Shown in pieces: positions 26,784-35,927 of a DNA stretch of 64,000 nt. The DNA comes from Methanomassiliicoccaceae archaeon (GTDB taxonomy: Archaea; Thermoplasmatota; Thermoplasmata; Methanomassiliicoccales; Methanomethylophilaceae). The notes below the pieces were generated by a model that was given only the letters and a program-made list of their open reading frames with translations, ran no database searches and was not told the origin of the DNA. Position 1 is the stretch's first letter; every line of letters begins with the position of its first letter. The stretch lies in assembly GCA_016284295.1 (NCBI GenBank), contig JAEEOP010000006.1:1-64000 (forward strand). Direction: 5' to 3'. The position numbers and the translations under genes are program-made.

Positions 26784-28310
26784 TCAGGCCTGCACCGGCA
26801 CCAGCCTTCCGCCCTGTATCGTATCCTCGGTGATATTACCGATGTACTTCAGATACTCGGTGAAGGCCTGTGCCTCATCGCCTGCCAGCTGCATCGGATA
26901 GTCCTCAAAGGCCGTCATCCCGTTCCCTCCGTTGGCCAAGAAGTCGATGGTGCATACGGTGTACGTGGCATCGAGATCGACCTCCTCCCCGTCGATGGTT
27001 ATGGACACCACCTTGGACATAGGGTCCTTGGAAGTGTCATAATGCACGGTGATCCCGGACACCTGGATGAGAGAACCCGACATTTCCCCGGTCCGCTTGT
27101 AGGACAGCTCCATCACATCGTACAGGGTCTGGCCGGTCACGGTCATGGTCACGAGATCGTCCTGGAAGGGCATCACATCGTAGACGTCCTTGAGCGTGAT
27201 GTCGCCCTGCTGGATGCTCGCACGGATCCCTCCTCCGTTCACGAAGGCGACCTGCGAATCCGTGTACCACCTCATTGAATCGGTGGCGAGGTCGGCCAGG
27301 TTGGTCTCATAGACCCTGACATGCGAACGCTCCCCGTCGAGATATACCTCGGTATGGCCCACCTTCTCCGAGAGCATGTTGTCGATGATCAGATGGACCT
27401 CATTCACGACCGTTTCCACCTTGCGGTCGGACATGGCCTCATGATGGAGCTTCGCCGAGATCGCTCCGTCGCGGTCCACGGTGATCACTCCGACGTTCTT
27501 GTTGTGGCACCCTGTGCTCGCGATCACCGTATTGCTGGGCTTCAGCTCCCTCGAACCGTCAGATATCTTCCCGTCCTCCATCTCGGTGTGGCTGTGCCCG
27601 TCGATGAAGATGTCAATCCCCTCTACCTGCGAGCAGATATCGTCTGAATAGATGTACTTCGACTTCATCGTGCCGATGTGGCCTATGGCGACTATGCAAT
27701 CAACATCCATGCCCTTGAGCTTGGCGACCATACGCTTGGAGGCCTCGATCGGATCGGTGACCATAGAATCTCCCATATTGCCCTTCTTAGTGGTAACCGG
27801 CGTGTCTGGGGTCAGAATGCCGAAGCATCCCAGCCTGACTCCGTTCTTCTCGAGCACGATGTACTCCGGGAACACGCTCTCGCCCGTGGACTTGTAGACC
27901 AGGTTGGAGCAGATGATTGGATAATTGAGCTCAGATATCCTCTCCATCATTACGGGGAATGTGAAATCGAACTCGTGGTTCCCTGGTATGCCGACATCGT
28001 AACCGACCTCGTTCATGACAAGGACCGATGCGTATCCCTCGGTCAGCGTCCCGTATGAATTGCCCTGCAAGAAATCGCCCGCGTCCATTGTGAAAACAAC
28101 CTTGCCCTCGGACTCGTACTTGTCCTTCAGGGCCTTGACGGTGGAGAAACCCAGGTTCCCGTCGTCGCCGTAGTAGCAATGCGTGTCGTTCGTGTGTATT
28201 ATGACGAATCCGTCGTCCGACGGCTCAGAGCTGTCGTAGACCAGATATGAACAGAACAGTGCCAACAGCACGATGACTGCCGAAGCAACCAAGATATCGC
28301 GGGTGCGCAT
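26784..28310 (-). CDS. Membrane-anchored 5'-nucleotidase/2',3'-cyclic phosphodiesterase (UshA-type)
   Basis: The 508-residue enzyme has an N-terminal membrane anchor (residues 8-25) and works outside the membrane. The metallophosphatase motifs are in order: IIHTNDTHCYY, MDAGDFLQGN, GIPGNHEFDF, IVAIGHIG and FIDGHSHTEM. The C-terminal 5'-nucleotidase domain has VNGGGIRASIQQGD and LANGGNGMTAF. It hydrolyses extracellular nucleotides to nucleosides and phosphate for scavenging. It stands alone downstream of metY on the same strand. Confidence 0.88.
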   Translation of the reverse strand: MRTRDILVASAVIVLLALFCSYLVYDSSEPSDDGFVIIHTNDTHCYYGDDGNLGFSTVKALKDKYESEGKVVFTMDAGDFLQGNSYGTLTEGYASVLVMNEVGYDVGIPGNHEFDFTFPVMMERISELNYPIICSNLVYKSTGESVFPEYIVLEKNGVRLGCFGILTPDTPVTTKKGNMGDSMVTDPIEASKRMVAKLKGMDVDCIVAIGHIGTMKSKYIYSDDICSQVEGIDIFIDGHSHTEMEDGKISDGSRELKPSNTVIASTGCHNKNVGVITVDRDGAISAKLHHEAMSDRKVETVVNEVHLIIDNMLSEKVGHTEVYLDGERSHVRVYETNLADLATDSMRWYTDSQVAFVNGGGIRASIQQGDITLKDVYDVMPFQDDLVTMTVTGQTLYDVMELSYKRTGEMSGSLIQVSGITVHYDTSKDPMSKVVSITIDGEEVDLDATYTVCTIDFLANGGNGMTAFEDYPMQLAGDEAQAFTEYLKYIGNITEDTIQGGRLVPVQA

Positions 28311-28418
28311 ATGAGCAGGACGGGTTCGTAGTTTAAAGCGTTAAGCCTGGGCTGTCGGCCGAGGCGTCGCATGAGGAATAGGAAGAACAATGGTTCGGTG
28401 TTTTACATCGGTGTTGAA

Positions 28419-28436
28419 GGGGCGGTTGCCCGCCCC
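28419..28436 (-). terminator. GC hairpin downstream of metY
   Basis: GGGGCGG (28419-28425) and CCGCCCC (28430-28436) form a perfect 7-bp stem with a 4-nt loop. It lies 110 nt past the metY stop and could end that transcript, though no T-run follows. A GGAGG-ATG-AAA-TGA start-stop on the plus strand just beyond (28453-28466) looks fortuitous. Confidence 0.35.
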
Positions 28437-28549
28437 CGAGGTTACACCTGTGGAGGAATGAAATGAGTCCGACACTGACATCATACGATCCCTATCACCC
28501 TCTCGTCCTGTTTCACTATACGATCCATGGACTGTCACACCCCGTCCGC

Positions 28550-29863
28550 TCAGATCTTAGCGAGCGCCTGCTCCAGGTCAGCAATGATGTCCTTGATGTG
28601 CTCCGTACCGATGGAGAGCCTGATCGTGGAAGGCGATATACCCTGCTCGCGAAGCTCCGCCTCGGTCAGTTGGGAATGGGTGGTTGATGCCGGGTGGATC
28701 ACCAGCGACTTCACGTCTGCCACGTTGGCCAGCAGGGAAAACAGCTCCAGGCTGTCGATGAACTTCTTGGCATCCTCCTCTCCGCCCTTGATGTCAAAGG
28801 TGAAGATGGATCCCGCTCCGTTGGGGAAGTACCTCTCGTACAACGCATGGGTGGGCTGGTCCGGCAGCGACGGATGGCTGATGCTCTTGACCTTCGGGTT
28901 GCTCTTGAGGTAGTCGATCACCTTCAGCGTGTTCTCGACGTGCCTGTCGACCCTTAGGGACAGCGTCTCCAGACCCTGCAGGAGCACGAATGCGGTCACA
29001 GGAGAGATGGATGCTCCGGTATCGCGCAGGAGTATCGCCCTGATTCTAGTCACGAACGCGGCAGGCCCCAGCGCCTTGTAGAAGCTGATGCCGTGGTAGC
29101 TCGGGTCGGGCTCGGACAGGCCGGGGAACTTCCCGTTGCCGTAGTCGAACTTGCCGCCCTCGATGATCAAACCACCCAGGACAGTACCGTGCCCACCGAT
29201 GAACTTGGTGGCGGATTCGACGACTACGTCCGCACCATGCTCCAGAGGCCTGATGAGGTACGGTGTCGCGAATGTGTTGTCCACCACGAGGGGGATGCCG
29301 TGCTTGTGGGCGATCTCTGAGAGCTTCTCGAAATCCGCCACGTTGGAATTGGGGTTGCCCAGGGTCTCCACGAACAGGGCCTTGGTCCTGTCGTCGATGT
29401 TCTTCTCGAGGTCCTCGTAGTCGTCGGGATCGGCGAACCTCGTCTTGATACCGTATGTGGGCAACGTGTGCTCCAACAGATTGTATGTTCCTCCGTAGAT
29501 CGTCTTCGATGCCACGATGTTGTCGTTGGCGCCTGCAAGGTTGAGGATCGTGTACGTTATCGCTGCTGCTCCGGATGCGACGGCGAGCGCTGCGCTTCCG
29601 CCCTCGAGTGCCGCTATCCTCTTCTCTAGCACATCCTGGGTCGTGTTGGTGAGACGACCGTAGATGTTTCCTGCATCCCTCAGACCGAACCGGTCTGCGG
29701 CGTGCTGGGAATTGTGGAACACGTAGGATGTCGTGAGGTAGATCGGGACGGCCCTCGAATCCGTCGCCGGATCGGCCTGCTCCTGCCCCACATGGAGCTG
29801 CAGTGTCTCGAATCTCTGCTTCTTGCTGTTGTTAGGTCCGTTGGGAACATTCTCTGTTGTCAT
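28550..29863 (-). CDS. metY: O-acetylhomoserine sulfhydrylase (methionine/homocysteine synthesis)
   Basis: The 437-residue PLP enzyme makes homocysteine (or methionine) from O-acetyl- or O-phosphohomoserine and sulfide (or methanethiol). FETLQLHVGQEQAD and TTSYVFHN are typical of the N-terminus. The PLP lysine lies in VESATKFIGGHG, followed by PSYHGISF, which distinguishes this class from cystathionine enzymes. The start follows AAGGAGAAATC. It is divergent from metB, and its promoter holds a conserved 28-nt element directly upstream of TATAAATA. Confidence 0.9.
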   Translation of the reverse strand: MTTENVPNGPNNSKKQRFETLQLHVGQEQADPATDSRAVPIYLTTSYVFHNSQHAADRFGLRDAGNIYGRLTNTTQDVLEKRIAALEGGSAALAVASGAAAITYTILNLAGANDNIVASKTIYGGTYNLLEHTLPTYGIKTRFADPDDYEDLEKNIDDRTKALFVETLGNPNSNVADFEKLSEIAHKHGIPLVVDNTFATPYLIRPLEHGADVVVESATKFIGGHGTVLGGLIIEGGKFDYGNGKFPGLSEPDPSYHGISFYKALGPAAFVTRIRAILLRDTGASISPVTAFVLLQGLETLSLRVDRHVENTLKVIDYLKSNPKVKSISHPSLPDQPTHALYERYFPNGAGSIFTFDIKGGEEDAKKFIDSLELFSLLANVADVKSLVIHPASTTHSQLTEAELREQGISPSTIRLSIGTEHIKDIIADLEQALAKI

Positions 29864-29956
29864 TATGATTTCTCCTTTGATCGAAACCGGCTGTTATTCG
29901 TATCCGAATATTTGATGCCGATTTTATTCGACTCTGAATATTGCATATCCGTAGGA

Positions 29957-29995
29957 ACTATTTATACATTTCATATATGAATATAGTAGAATATC
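29957..29995 (-). promoter_or_regulatory. metY promoter: TATA box plus upstream element (site A)
   Basis: On the minus strand TATAAATA lies at 29965-29958. Immediately upstream is a 28-nt element (29968-29995 on plus), whose plus-strand core reads TTTCATATATGAA followed by ATAGTAGAATA. TTCATATATGAA is a perfect palindrome. The same element recurs at 30105-30132 and, with 22 of 28 matching bases, at 36628-36655 next to the corrinoid operon TATA box. The position just upstream of TATA suits an activator. Confidence 0.65.
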
Positions 29996-30104
29996 AAAAT
30001 CAGACTGAAAAACAGTCGATTTTGAGTGATAATAAGTGATTTTGATAGATTTTCGTCTATAATTCAATGAAAACATTGCATCGTCCGGCAAATTCTAATT
30101 ACTT

Positions 30105-30132
30105 ATTTCATATATGAAAATAGTAAAATATA
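30105..30132 (+). promoter_or_regulatory. Second copy of the element before metB (site B)
   Basis: The core TTTCATATATGAA is identical to site A and is followed by AATAGTAAAATA. It lies 20 nt before the metB ATG at 30153 and overlaps the only TATA-like sequence on this side, so a protein bound here would compete with the basal machinery. The 289-nt divergent region is otherwise gene-free and strongly AT-rich. Confidence 0.6.
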
Positions 30133-30152
30133 CGGTAGATAATCTGATGGTC

Positions 30153-31328
30153 ATGAGTCAGATCAATGACCGTAAACAATACGCGATAGAGACGACCGTC
30201 ATACATGGCGGCGGACAGATAGACGAGGCCACCGGCGCCGTGAACGTCCCGATATATCAGACGTCCACGTTCAAGCAGGACGGACTTGGGAAGAACAGGG
30301 GGTACGAGTACTCCCGCACAGGCAACCCTACAAGAAAGGTCCTCGAGGACCTCATAGCAGAGCTCGAGGGCGGAACGGCAGGTTTCGCTTTCGCATCCGG
30401 GATGGCCGCAATATCCACTGTATTATCTCTATATAGGACGGGGGACAGGATACTGATCTCCAGGAACGTGTACGGCGGAACGTTCCGCGTGCTCGACAAG
30501 GTGTTCAAGAACTTCGGTATAGAATACTCCATATTGGGATCGGAGGACCCTGCGGACCTGGAGAGGAGCATATCTGATGGTGTGAAGGCCATCCTGCTGG
30601 AGAGCCCGGCCAACCCTCTCATGGCGGTGACCGACATCGCGGCATTCTCCGAGGTCGCCCACAGGAAAGGCGTTCAAGTGATCGTGGACAACACGTTCAT
30701 GACGCCCTACCTCCAGAGACCTCTGGAGCTCGGAGCGGACATCGTGGTCCACAGCGGGACGAAGTACCTCGGAGGGCACAGCGACCTGGTGGCCGGACTC
30801 GTTGTCGTGAAGGATAAGGATACAGCGGACAGGCTGGCGTTCCTACAGAATGCCATTGGCGGGATCCTTCAGCCGTTCGATTCGTTCCTCCTCATCAGAG
30901 GCATCAAGACCCTGTCCGTGAGGATGGACAGGCATGTCGAGAACGCGAAACGCCTGGCGGAATACCTGGTCAGCAGCCCCGATGTCTCCAAGGTGTACTA
31001 CCCCGGACTGGGATCCGATCCCGGGTACGAGGTCAGCAGGAAGCAGGCGAAGGAGGCCGGTGCGATGCTCTCCTTCGAACTGAAGCCGGGCCATGATCTG
31101 AACAGGTTCTTCGAATCGCTGGAGCTCATCTCTCTGGCGGAGAGCCTCGGAGGGGTCGAGTCCCTCGTATGCCATCCGTCCACGATGACGCATGCTTCCA
31201 TCCCGGAGGACATCCGCAGGGAGGTCGGGATCACCGACGGCCTCATCCGCCTCTCGCCCGGACTGGAATCCGCAGATGACCTGATCCGCGACCTCGACAA
31301 TGCGATAAGGGGGTCCAGAACGGCTTGA
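30153..31328 (+). CDS. Cystathionine gamma-synthase/lyase-type PLP enzyme
   Basis: The product is 391 residues from ATG 30153 (MSQINDRKQYAIETTVIHGG). An in-frame ATG at 30114 lies inside the regulatory palindrome and is unlikely. The trans-sulfuration family is shown by NVPIYQTSTFKQDG, YEYSRTGNPTRKVLED, FASGMAAIS and the PLP-lysine motif VHSGTKYLGGHSD. Coupling with cysK (stop and start overlap) suggests reverse trans-sulfuration or cysteine/homocysteine interconversion. Synthase and lyase activities cannot be separated by sequence alone. Divergent from metY. Confidence 0.87.
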   Translation: MSQINDRKQYAIETTVIHGGGQIDEATGAVNVPIYQTSTFKQDGLGKNRGYEYSRTGNPTRKVLEDLIAELEGGTAGFAFASGMAAISTVLSLYRTGDRILISRNVYGGTFRVLDKVFKNFGIEYSILGSEDPADLERSISDGVKAILLESPANPLMAVTDIAAFSEVAHRKGVQVIVDNTFMTPYLQRPLELGADIVVHSGTKYLGGHSDLVAGLVVVKDKDTADRLAFLQNAIGGILQPFDSFLLIRGIKTLSVRMDRHVENAKRLAEYLVSSPDVSKVYYPGLGSDPGYEVSRKQAKEAGAMLSFELKPGHDLNRFFESLELISLAESLGGVESLVCHPSTMTHASIPEDIRREVGITDGLIRLSPGLESADDLIRDLDNAIRGSRTA

Positions 31329-32236
31329 CGCTGTACGGTTCAGTGAAGGAGATGATCGGCGAGACACCGATCGTCGAGCTTACCCGCATGGGCCTGCCGG
31401 AAGGGGTCAGGGCCTTCGCCAAACTGGAGATGAGTAACCCCGCCGGCAGCGTGAAGGACCGTGTCGGACAGTACATGGTCAGGGATGCCGAAGAAAGGGG
31501 TCTGCTCAAAGAGGGGTCGACCATAGTCGAGGCAACCGCGGGCAACACAGGTATTGGATTGGCGCTTGCCGCTCTGGATAGAGGGTACAGGGTCATATTC
31601 ACCGTCCCCACCAAGTTCTCCGAGGAGAAGCAGAAGATCATGAAGGCCCTCGGCGCGGAGATCGTCAACACCCCCAAGGAGGAGGGCATGCTCGGCGCCG
31701 TCGCGGAGGCGGAGAGGATCAAGGAAAAGATACCGGGAGCCATCTCGCTGAAGCAGTTCGAGAACATGAGCAACCCGCGCTGCCATTACGAGACGACAGG
31801 ACCGGAGATCTACAGGGACCTCGAAGGGAAGGTCGACTACGCCGTGATGGGCGCCGGGAGCGGAGGAACGTTCTCCGGAGTGGTCGGCTATCTGAAGAGC
31901 AGGAACCCCGGGATCAAAGGCGTCCTGGCCGATCCCATCGGCTCCATCATCGGCGGCGGAGAGAGCTCCGCATACGAGATCGAGGGCATAGGCAACGATT
32001 TCATCGCCAACACAATGGACACATCCCTGATCGACCTCGTGTTCAAGGTGAGTGACCAGGAGGCTTTCAGCATGTGCCGCGAGCTCGCCCGTAAGGAGGG
32101 CATCATAGCAGGTCAGTCATCCGGCGCTGCGATGGCGGCGGTCATGAAGCTCAGCAGAACCATCGATTCGGGGAACATCGTCACGGTGTTCCCGGACAGA
32201 GGCGACAGGTACCTGAGCAAGGGCCTGTTCGGATGA
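31325..32236 (+). CDS. cysK: Cysteine synthase (O-acetyl/phosphoserine sulfhydrylase)
   Basis: The 303-residue PLP enzyme makes cysteine from an activated serine and sulfide. SNPAGSVKDRVGQYM carries the PLP lysine (about residue 41), EATAGNTGIGLALA the substrate loop, and GAGSGGTFSGVVG the phosphate cup. QSSGAAMAAV near residue 265 is the second family signature. A TTG start at 31325 overlaps the metB stop and gives the expected N-terminus (YGSVKEMIGETPIVEL); the first ATG would delete part of it. Translation is probably coupled to metB. Confidence 0.9.
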   Translation: MTLYGSVKEMIGETPIVELTRMGLPEGVRAFAKLEMSNPAGSVKDRVGQYMVRDAEERGLLKEGSTIVEATAGNTGIGLALAALDRGYRVIFTVPTKFSEEKQKIMKALGAEIVNTPKEEGMLGAVAEAERIKEKIPGAISLKQFENMSNPRCHYETTGPEIYRDLEGKVDYAVMGAGSGGTFSGVVGYLKSRNPGIKGVLADPIGSIIGGGESSAYEIEGIGNDFIANTMDTSLIDLVFKVSDQEAFSMCRELARKEGIIAGQSSGAAMAAVMKLSRTIDSGNIVTVFPDRGDRYLSKGLFG

Positions 32237-32504
32237 TCCGATCGCAGGACCGGCAAACCACTTACCCATCCTTCTATACATTGTTTGGACAGCGGTTGGC
32301 ATCGAACATCGACCGTTGCGGAGATTCGAACCTCGGGATCATCAAAGCAAGATGCTTGTCAGTTGCCACCCTTTCCAAACACACGGAGGTAGTGTCGATT
32401 ATGCAGCATCGTGTCTTTCACGATGCCTGATGAACCTTCAGAACTATGAGGTGAAGAAGAAAGTGGTTTTCGTCGGGCAGAATCACCCGACGGCTTGAAA
32501 GGAA
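32237..32504. other. Convergent intergenic region with tRNA-like and hairpin sequence
   Basis: No gene is supported. GATTCGAACC (32323-32332) is the exact reverse complement of a tRNA T-loop core, and further bases in minus orientation resemble anticodon and D-arms. However, the T-stem has a mismatch, base 37 would be a pyrimidine and no acceptor stem can be formed, so it is at most a decayed tRNA. GCATCGTG/CACGATGC (32406-32426) is a perfect 8-bp hairpin with a 5-nt loop. Whether these are parts of one RNA cannot be seen. Confidence 0.3.
32471..32492. terminator. Hairpin between cysK and the HyuA-type gene
   Basis: CGTCGGG (32471-32477) pairs perfectly with CCCGACG (32486-32492), with an 8-nt loop, preceded by GGTTTT. 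It sits 12 nt beyond the stop of the minus-strand HyuA-type gene (32505) and would also face the cysK transcript. Confidence 0.45.
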
Positions 32505-34499
32505 TCATACGACGGTCAGATCTGGCTTGCCGGTGGCCCTCGCGACCACCTTGACCTCCAACACAACATTGCCCTCGTCACTGGTGCCGTATGTCTTCTT
32601 GATCACATCGTAATCCACGACGACATTGGTTGCCCCGGACCTGGTGACATCCTTCGATGCCAGCTCCCCGGAGCGCTCCTTTGCGAATGCGATTGCCTCC
32701 TCGAGGTTGCTGAACTTGAACTTGTTCTTGTCCAACAGCACGATGGACGGCGGATTCGACGAATACGCCCCCTCCTCCGGCTGTATCAGCAGGGAGGTCT
32801 CCTTAAAGATGGATCCCGATATCGCACCGACCGCATTCCCCACGTCCGAATCCTCCGGAAGCAGGAGCTCCGTGCCGAAGATCTTCGCCACCCTGGGCAG
32901 CCAGGATCCGACGGGCGCCCCTATGCCTATCAGGGGCTTGTCTATCCTGATCGATATCCCGAAGTCCGCCCCGTGCTTCCCTGTGATGGCCTTCATTATC
33001 AGGCTCTCGGTGAGCTCGTCGACCCTGTCGTGTCCGCTGTCGTCCAGGATAAGGTTGCTGACGATGCTCCTGGCAATCTTGAACGTGATCATGTCCTTCA
33101 GCGTGGAAATGAACCTCTCCGTCGGCTGGTCGACCTTCCTGGCTAGGAAGTCCACCGCGAGCCTGGAGGCCCTGTCGTCGTATTGGATGTACGAGCCGTC
33201 GGCATGCAGTATGTCGGTGGGGGTAATGCCTATCCTGGTGATGAGTCCTAGCCTCTCCAGCTTGGAGACATTGAACGCATACGGGAGCACCCCGATCGCG
33301 TTCCCGGCCTCCTCCAGGTCGTACGGCCTCTCCGATATCAGGTCCAGGAACCTTAGGTCAGCCTCCTGGAGGGATTCGGTCGTACGCGACTTCGCAACGG
33401 TGAAGAACTCCAGCTCCTGCACGAGCTCGTCCAGCCCCACGGTGTTCGCCTGGCGGCTGGGGATGCGCTTGGCCAGGACCTCGAGCCTCGGCAGTATGTT
33501 GTCCCATTTGGTCGCCGCTATGCACAGCGGGATCACACGTACCGCGGTCAGATACGGAACGGTGCCGTTGACCACTACCCTGCTGTCCCCTCCGATACCA
33601 TATGTGGACACCGCCGCGGCCAACACGTGGGTCCTCTTCCCGCCGATCAGTGCGCCCTCCTTCTCGAGACGGGGCCTGCCGTCCCTCAGCACGCCGATAT
33701 CCGTGGTGGTCCCACCGATGTCGACGATGATCGCATCCTTCTGCCCCGTGAGCCTCTTCGCCCCGGTTATGCTGGATGCAGGTCCGGACAGCACGGTCTC
33801 CACTGGCCTCTCCATGGCCTGCTCTTCGTTTATGATGCTGCCGTCACCCTTCACTATCATCAGCGGGGCCTCGATGTCGTACTCCTTCAGGGACTCCTTC
33901 ACCGATCTGATCAGATCCGTGATCACCGGGATCAGCCTGGCGTTCATCAGCGCCGTGGTGGTCCTCTCATTGTACCCCAGGCTTGACGACAGGTCGCTGC
34001 CCAGCACTATGGGCACGTCCAGGATTGACCTGGCCAGTTCCGCTAATCTCAGCTCATGCGACGGATTCCTGATGCTCAGGTATCCGGTGATCGCGATGGC
34101 GTCCACCTTGTCCCTGATGCTCTCGAAGAACGTTATCGCTGCGGCCTCGTCCAGAGGGACCTTCTCGTTGCCGTGGAGGTCATGTGATCCAGCCACCAGC
34201 ACGCTCACGTCAGCGGGCACCGTTCCCTCGTACTGCCTCCCGATGTTCACCAGCGCCACACGGCATCCCTTCCCCTCGACCACCGAGTTGGTGGCCAGGG
34301 TGGAAGACAATGACACCAGCTCCACATTCTTCAGGAGCTCCCTGTCATGCTTCCCTATGCTGCCCGATATGCCTATCACCAGATCGTTGCGGGTGGTCAG
34401 GTCCTTCGCCCTGCTGACTATCCTGCCGGTCTCGAAATCCACCACCACGCTGTCCGTGTACGTTCCGCCTGTATCTATTCCCAATCCGTATGTCATCAT
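32505..34499 (-). CDS. HyuA/oxoprolinase-type ASKHA ATPase in a corrinoid operon
   Basis: The 664-residue protein belongs to the hydantoinase A/N-methylhydantoinase family. The first phosphate motif is GLGIDTGGTYTDSVVV at the N-terminus and the second VDIGGTTTDIGVL near residue 262; both are hallmarks of the ASKHA fold. Linking segments SSTLATNSVVEGKG and GPASSITGAKRL are typical. Its B subunit (HyuB) is absent. It is the last gene of an operon with a corrinoid protein, a UroD-type methyltransferase and a Cys-rich protein; its ATG overlaps the stop of the latter (starts at 34502 or 34499). RACo and RamA, which reductively activate corrinoid proteins, are also ASKHA ATPases, so I infer that this one may serve the same role. 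Hydantoin hydrolysis is the alternative. Confidence 0.75.
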   Translation of the reverse strand: MMTYGLGIDTGGTYTDSVVVDFETGRIVSRAKDLTTRNDLVIGISGSIGKHDRELLKNVELVSLSSTLATNSVVEGKGCRVALVNIGRQYEGTVPADVSVLVAGSHDLHGNEKVPLDEAAAITFFESIRDKVDAIAITGYLSIRNPSHELRLAELARSILDVPIVLGSDLSSSLGYNERTTTALMNARLIPVITDLIRSVKESLKEYDIEAPLMIVKGDGSIINEEQAMERPVETVLSGPASSITGAKRLTGQKDAIIVDIGGTTTDIGVLRDGRPRLEKEGALIGGKRTHVLAAAVSTYGIGGDSRVVVNGTVPYLTAVRVIPLCIAATKWDNILPRLEVLAKRIPSRQANTVGLDELVQELEFFTVAKSRTTESLQEADLRFLDLISERPYDLEEAGNAIGVLPYAFNVSKLERLGLITRIGITPTDILHADGSYIQYDDRASRLAVDFLARKVDQPTERFISTLKDMITFKIARSIVSNLILDDSGHDRVDELTESLIMKAITGKHGADFGISIRIDKPLIGIGAPVGSWLPRVAKIFGTELLLPEDSDVGNAVGAISGSIFKETSLLIQPEEGAYSSNPPSIVLLDKNKFKFSNLEEAIAFAKERSGELASKDVTRSGATNVVVDYDVIKKTYGTSDEGNVVLEVKVVARATGKPDLTVV

Positions 34500-34501
34500 C
34501 A

Positions 34502-34816
34502 TCACCTGTTCAAGACCGTTATGCCCCTGCTGTCCAGATCGTTCCTTATCACGCCGGCGATATGGTCGCTCAGCACCCTCTCCTGGACGAGGCTGTTCAC
34601 ATCGTTCGAGCTCCTCAGAGGGAATTCGGCGTCGCATCTTGCGCAGCGGACCTTCGAGCATCCGTAGTATGCCTTGGAGCACCCCCTGCACGCCACCGCC
34701 CTCGCATAGACCAGCGAGAAACTGAACCCGCAGTACGGGCAGTCCATCTTCCTCACCGATGCCGTGGATTCGTACGAGAATCCCTTTCCCTGCATTGCGT
34801 TGAAGTATCCGTTCAT
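34502..34816 (-). CDS. Small cysteine-rich (zinc-ribbon or Fe-S) protein
   Basis: The 104-residue protein has seven cysteines in a metal-binding arrangement: CPYC (about residue 26), CRGC (about 43), then C-x4-C-x2-C (53-61), each in a knuckle-like context, followed by a helical, charged C-terminus. I do not recognise the family; spacing fits a double zinc ribbon, but an Fe-S site is possible. It lies 21 nt behind the methyltransferase gene and its stop overlaps the HyuA-type start, so the two are translationally coupled. A role as electron donor or adaptor in corrinoid reactivation is inference. Confidence 0.65.
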   Translation of the reverse strand: MNGYFNAMQGKGFSYESTASVRKMDCPYCGFSFSLVYARAVACRGCSKAYYGCSKVRCARCDAEFPLRSSNDVNSLVQERVLSDHIAGVIRNDLDSRGITVLNR

Positions 34817-34837
34817 CCGAATCCCCTCCTGACCGGT

Positions 34838-35926
34838 TCAGAACGAACCGTACTGCTTCGCGGACCTCACGAACGCGTCTATGTTGTCCAATCTGCAGGT
34901 GCTGGTGGGAGGCACTTCGCATCCCGATGCGAGCACGTATCTGGAGTTCAGCCCCCTCTCGCAGAGAGCGGTCTTCACCTCCTGGGCCAATGCCCTGGTG
35001 GACGACTCCACCTGCTCGACGGTGTACTGCTCGAAGGCCTGCGGATCCAGGTTCCCTGCCACGAGGGTCTCGTCCGCATAGCCCTTGCCGATCACCTGCG
35101 ATGCCGACAGCGAACCCTCCACGAGGGGGTAGTAGGCCATCGAGTAGATCGAGGGCTTGAACTCCTTGATCTGGGTGTCCAGATGGGGGAGGTCCGCACA
35201 GTTGTGTATGGTGACGGCCATGCCGTTGGCCTTGGTGGCATCATTCAGCTCCGGAGCGAAATGGTCCCCTTCCAACGCCTTGTACTCCGAATCGTCCAGC
35301 ACGGAGTAGTTCGCCCAGAGGTAGTCCCAGCAGATTGCGGAGACGCCGGTCCTTCCCACGGCCTCGACTATGTCCTTCTCGAATTCCGTTATCTTCCTGA
35401 GGGACCTCTTGATGGTCTCCGGCTCGTAGATGTAGTCCAGGAACACCTTCTCCGCCGTGGCGGACTGGGTGAGGACGAGGAGCGGACCTTCCAGGAATGC
35501 GGACGTGACCGCCTCCTTGCCTATCTTCTTCGCGATCAGCTCCGAGCCTCTGATTATGGTGCCGATCCTTCCCTCGTTGATGTCCGGGACCTCCAGCCTG
35601 TCGTAGTCCTCGAGGTCCTTGATGAACGGCCCGTCGACCGAAGGTGTGTGAGCATCGTCGAAGCGGACGTGCGAGCCAAGGTCGGCAGCTATCACTGACA
35701 GGTCCATCAGACCTATGGCGAAATCCAGGTCGAACCTCCTGTGCACGGCCTCGAAGCCGTTGGCGTAGTTGGCGGGATCCCTGGCCCACTGCTCGTATGT
35801 CATCTTCCCGCCGTCCAGCAGCTGGCGCGACACACCGCAGGCTATCGGGTACACGGGCAGACGGTCCACAGGCTCGTCGTTCAGGGCAGCCTGCACCCTT
35901 TCCAGATGAGATAGTTCCTTCACCAT
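34838..35926 (-). CDS. Methylcobamide:CoM methyltransferase-like protein (UroD family, MtaA/MtbA/MtsA type)
   Basis: The 362-residue TIM-barrel protein of the uroporphyrinogen decarboxylase superfamily would move a methyl group from a corrinoid protein to coenzyme M or another thiol. The zinc-thiol site is visible as VTIHNCADL (His-x-Cys, about residue 240) with a second Cys in LASGCEVPP (about residue 337). Residues for porphyrin decarboxylation are not evident. It starts 1 nt after the corrinoid gene stops. No substrate-specific methyltransferase (MtaB, MtmB, MtbB, MttB) is present, a layout found for MtsA/MtsB, where one UroD protein both demethylates the sulfide and methylates CoM. Confidence 0.8.
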   Translation of the reverse strand: MVKELSHLERVQAALNDEPVDRLPVYPIACGVSRQLLDGGKMTYEQWARDPANYANGFEAVHRRFDLDFAIGLMDLSVIAADLGSHVRFDDAHTPSVDGPFIKDLEDYDRLEVPDINEGRIGTIIRGSELIAKKIGKEAVTSAFLEGPLLVLTQSATAEKVFLDYIYEPETIKRSLRKITEFEKDIVEAVGRTGVSAICWDYLWANYSVLDDSEYKALEGDHFAPELNDATKANGMAVTIHNCADLPHLDTQIKEFKPSIYSMAYYPLVEGSLSASQVIGKGYADETLVAGNLDPQAFEQYTVEQVESSTRALAQEVKTALCERGLNSRYVLASGCEVPPTSTCRLDNIDAFVRSAKQYGSF

Positions 35927-35927
35927 G

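Noticed and set aside
28463-28687. 74-residue plus-strand gene behind a GGAGG
   Set aside because: Most of it is antisense to metY, it resembles no family, and its composition is that of a shadow frame.
32316-32390. Functional tRNA gene on the minus strand
   Set aside because: Only the T-loop core is convincing. The acceptor stem cannot be paired, the T-stem has a mismatch, and position 37 would be a pyrimidine.
32505-34922. 805-residue HyuA-type protein with an N-terminal extension
   Set aside because: The extension overlaps the Cys-rich protein and methyltransferase genes in another frame; the family start is at 34499-34502.
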